Below, piece after piece: positions 61,730-64,000 of a stretch of 64,000 nt of DNA (its first letter is position 1; each line of letters opens with the position of its first letter). The position numbers were made by a program, and so were the translations under genes. The stretch lies in the NCBI RefSeq assembly GCF_046630445.1, contig NC_092334.1, positions 109,875,001 to 109,939,000 on the forward strand, given 5' to 3'. A model generated the notes under the pieces. That model was not told the DNA's origin and did not search any database. It worked only from the letters and a program-made list of their open reading frames with translations. The stretch comes from Rutidosis leptorrhynchoides. Taxonomy: Eukaryota; Streptophyta; Magnoliopsida; Asterales; Asteraceae.

Positions 61730-64000
61730 ATAGCGACCCCGACAAATCGTCAAGTGACGGCGTCGACTACGTAGGTCCCATTACTTGGTCATAAGTCTTT
61801 AAAACAGACGTTTGACCCAAAATATGTCGCATCCATTCAAGTGTAAAGATTGTTTCAAAGTTTACAAAGGTAATTGACCACAAGTTAAGTTACAACGTTA
61901 TAAGTACAAATGAAAACTATGCGACACAGTTTAAATAAGTTCAAAAGATGCTCCAAAATGCATGTATACTCGACATCCAAGCAAGTATCAAAAGAGTGCG
62001 GAAGCATGTATCACTAAGCATTCAAAACCTGAGAAAACATAGAAGAATCTGTCAACGAAAACGTTGGTGAAATCATAGGTTTAGTAAGTATTAAACGTTG
62101 TTTTTGAACCACAAGATTTTGTATTTCCATAACGTAGATTATCCAAATCATTTGCATTCCAAAAGTGTTGTTATACGCGAGCACTCAATTATCAAAACTT
62201 AACCAACGTTACCCCATCACACAGTGCTAGAACCCACACTAAAACACAAAAATATATTTCATCCGCATAACGGTAGCGAACCGTCCGAATGAGGGTTTGT
62301 TAAACCCGTATGGCCACACAATATAAGTTCTCGCTTACACCCTGCAAGTGTAACTAATGATAATCGAATTGAGGCATTTTTGTTCTAACTCGCACGTGGA
62401 ATGTTTGTTTTCACACTTGTGTTCAAAACATAAAAGTAAGTAGTACAAGATGTAACAAAGTATATGTTTTCTCAGCCCACGATTTAAAAGTATAAAAGTT
62501 GTTGAAAAGGTGGGACTATGATCTCACCTCGAGTGCACGAGTATAAAGGTACTTCAACAAGTAAACGTGTGCATGAAAGTTGCTTAGCCTTGACCTAAAC
62601 AAGTAAGTTATATCAATTAACCGGTTACGACACAAGGTCGGGTGAAATGTGTTCAATTAGTCCTATGGCTCGTTACGACTCGATTAAGTATAGCATGTGA
62701 ATCACGTTGTCAAGTTTCATACAAGAAACAAGTATAAAAGCATGTTAGAATGATTGTATAAAAGTTTGGTTAAGTTTGACTAAAAGTTAAAGTTGGTCAA
62801 AGTCAACGAAAAAGTCAACGCGTTCGGGTCGGGTCCCGAACTATTTTTCTATGCTAATTATTCATATACAAGTATATTAGAACAAGTTTCATGTGAATCG
62901 GAGGTCGGTAGCTAGTCAAACATTTCACGTGAAATGGGACAAAGAGGTCAGAATCTGACCAGGCCAATCCGCGCGCCGCGCGGGGATGGGGCGCGCCGCG
63001 CCACCATCTGGGCAGAGAATTCTGGTCAGTTTTTCAAAGTATGCACGAACCAAAACCTTTTCCAACCCAACTCTTGACCCGCAAACACTTATAATGCCTA
63101 TCATATATCGTTGGAAAGGTATTTTGACGAGGAATACAACTAAGCACATTTCATCAATCAAACTTCCACTTACAACAACCAAAAACCGTAATTAAACATT
63201 CATAATCAAAGTTCAAGTTCCAAAAACGCATTTTATGATTCGGGCAACCAATTTACATGTATGTTATGCCGTTTCGAAGGTAATCAAACACACATTGCAA
63301 CAAAACACTTAACAACAATATCTCATAGCATTTGACGCATCAAAAGTTCATGTAAAGCTCATCAAACCCTAATCCAAGTTCACAAAATCATTAATCATGT
63401 TCTTGGAGTTTCCTTAATCAACCTATACATCAAAACGAAGCTAATGATACTAGTAACACTTTTAAAACATGCACTTTAACAATCTAACAACATTTGATCA
63501 TCCAAAATCAAGGATTTAGCAAGAAATTTTCATATTGAACTAGTTACACCAAAAACAACGAATCGAGCATACAAATTACATACACGACATCACAATGAGC
63601 CATAGACGCTAATTAACAACTTTATAAGTCAAGAACACGAATTTAAAGAAATCTAGTGTTTTAGAAATGTTACCCAAATGAGATGAAGTTGGTACCAAAA
63701 CGAAGAGGAAGTTGTAAGGAGCTCAAATATGTAATTTGTTTTGCAAAATACCCGCTAGATCATAAATGGATGATGAATCTTTGTGTTTGGAGTTAGAGAG
63801 AAAATGGAGGAAGTAATAAAATGGAGGAGGTGATAATGAAAGGGTGGAAAGGGTTTGACCCTTTGACCTAGTCAAAGGTTTGAACCCTTGGCAAGTTTGG
63901 TCCCTCAACTATGAATCGGGTGCGGGAATTAACCGAACGAATTATTTTAAATTTCACGGGAGTACGGGAGATATTAAATTCCGATAACGAGAATATTTAA
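61730..64000 (-). repeat. 5' LTR of element H (runs off the window)
   Basis: Same sequence as 55322 onward. By eye I find three substitutions (two near 62788-62791 and one near 62820) and one C-run length difference near 61738, in about 2.27 kb. It carries the same GC-rich cassette at 62968-63005. The last 100 or so bases are beyond the window end. Confidence 0.92.

Overview
The window is a repeat-rich stretch of a plant nuclear genome. It is AT-rich, packed with nested long-terminal-repeat (LTR) retrotransposons primed by initiator-tRNA-Met-type sites, and carries TA microsatellites, MITEs, a Mutator-like element, a Helitron and a plant L1 fragment. The sequence style of the Ty3/gypsy polyproteins and LTRs suggests a eudicot, probably Asteraceae; this is an inference from family resemblance and was not searched. 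No intact ordinary host gene is visible. The only candidate is a broken multi-exon gene remnant on the minus strand near 28.1-29.4 kb.

Layout. (1) 1-24251 is a chain of nested retroelements that can be read from its right-hand junctions. Element A (+, 1-7386) has an intact 1472-aa gag-pol and a 3' LTR. It sits in the extreme 3' end of element B (+, 7387-11343). B sits in the 5' region of element C (-, 11344-15341). C sits in one LTR of the dead gypsy element D (-, 15342-22964). D sits in the leader of a copia-like element E (-, 22965-24251). (2) 24252-38739 is mostly unannotated AT-rich DNA with small transposons: a TA-flanked element, a gene remnant, a hAT-like MITE, an LTR-like block with a GC-rich motif array, an inverted-repeat element, a MITE studded with CACATGTG palindromes, a Helitron, and a 5'-truncated LINE with a 16-bp target duplication. 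(3) 38740-48897 is a run of elements lying between (TA)n tracts. The first has been split by a MULE (9-bp duplication) and by element F, a complete but internally deleted gypsy element with 5-bp duplication TTATA. (4) 48898-55321 is element G (+): 5' LTR, primer site, an acidic ORF of unknown function, an F-box-like ORF, then gag. G is cut inside a gag zinc knuckle by element H (-, 55322 to beyond 64000). H has nearly identical LTRs and an open gag, but a decayed pol.

How the parts fit together. Elements A and G share the stretch just upstream of gag, including a GGGTAG/CTACCC hairpin, so A may carry the same upstream genes outside the window. Most retroelement ORFs with a visible start lie directly after a good 3' splice-site sequence, which suggests spliced expression of separate ORFs. 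The related LTRs of F and H keep homologous flanks around a completely different GC-rich palindromic cassette. The strongest candidate for an undescribed system is element G: a Ty3/gypsy retrotransposon family that carries an F-box-like gene plus an acidic ORF ahead of gag. By analogy with viral F-box proteins it could act on host silencing or turnover pathways; that function is only a hypothesis.
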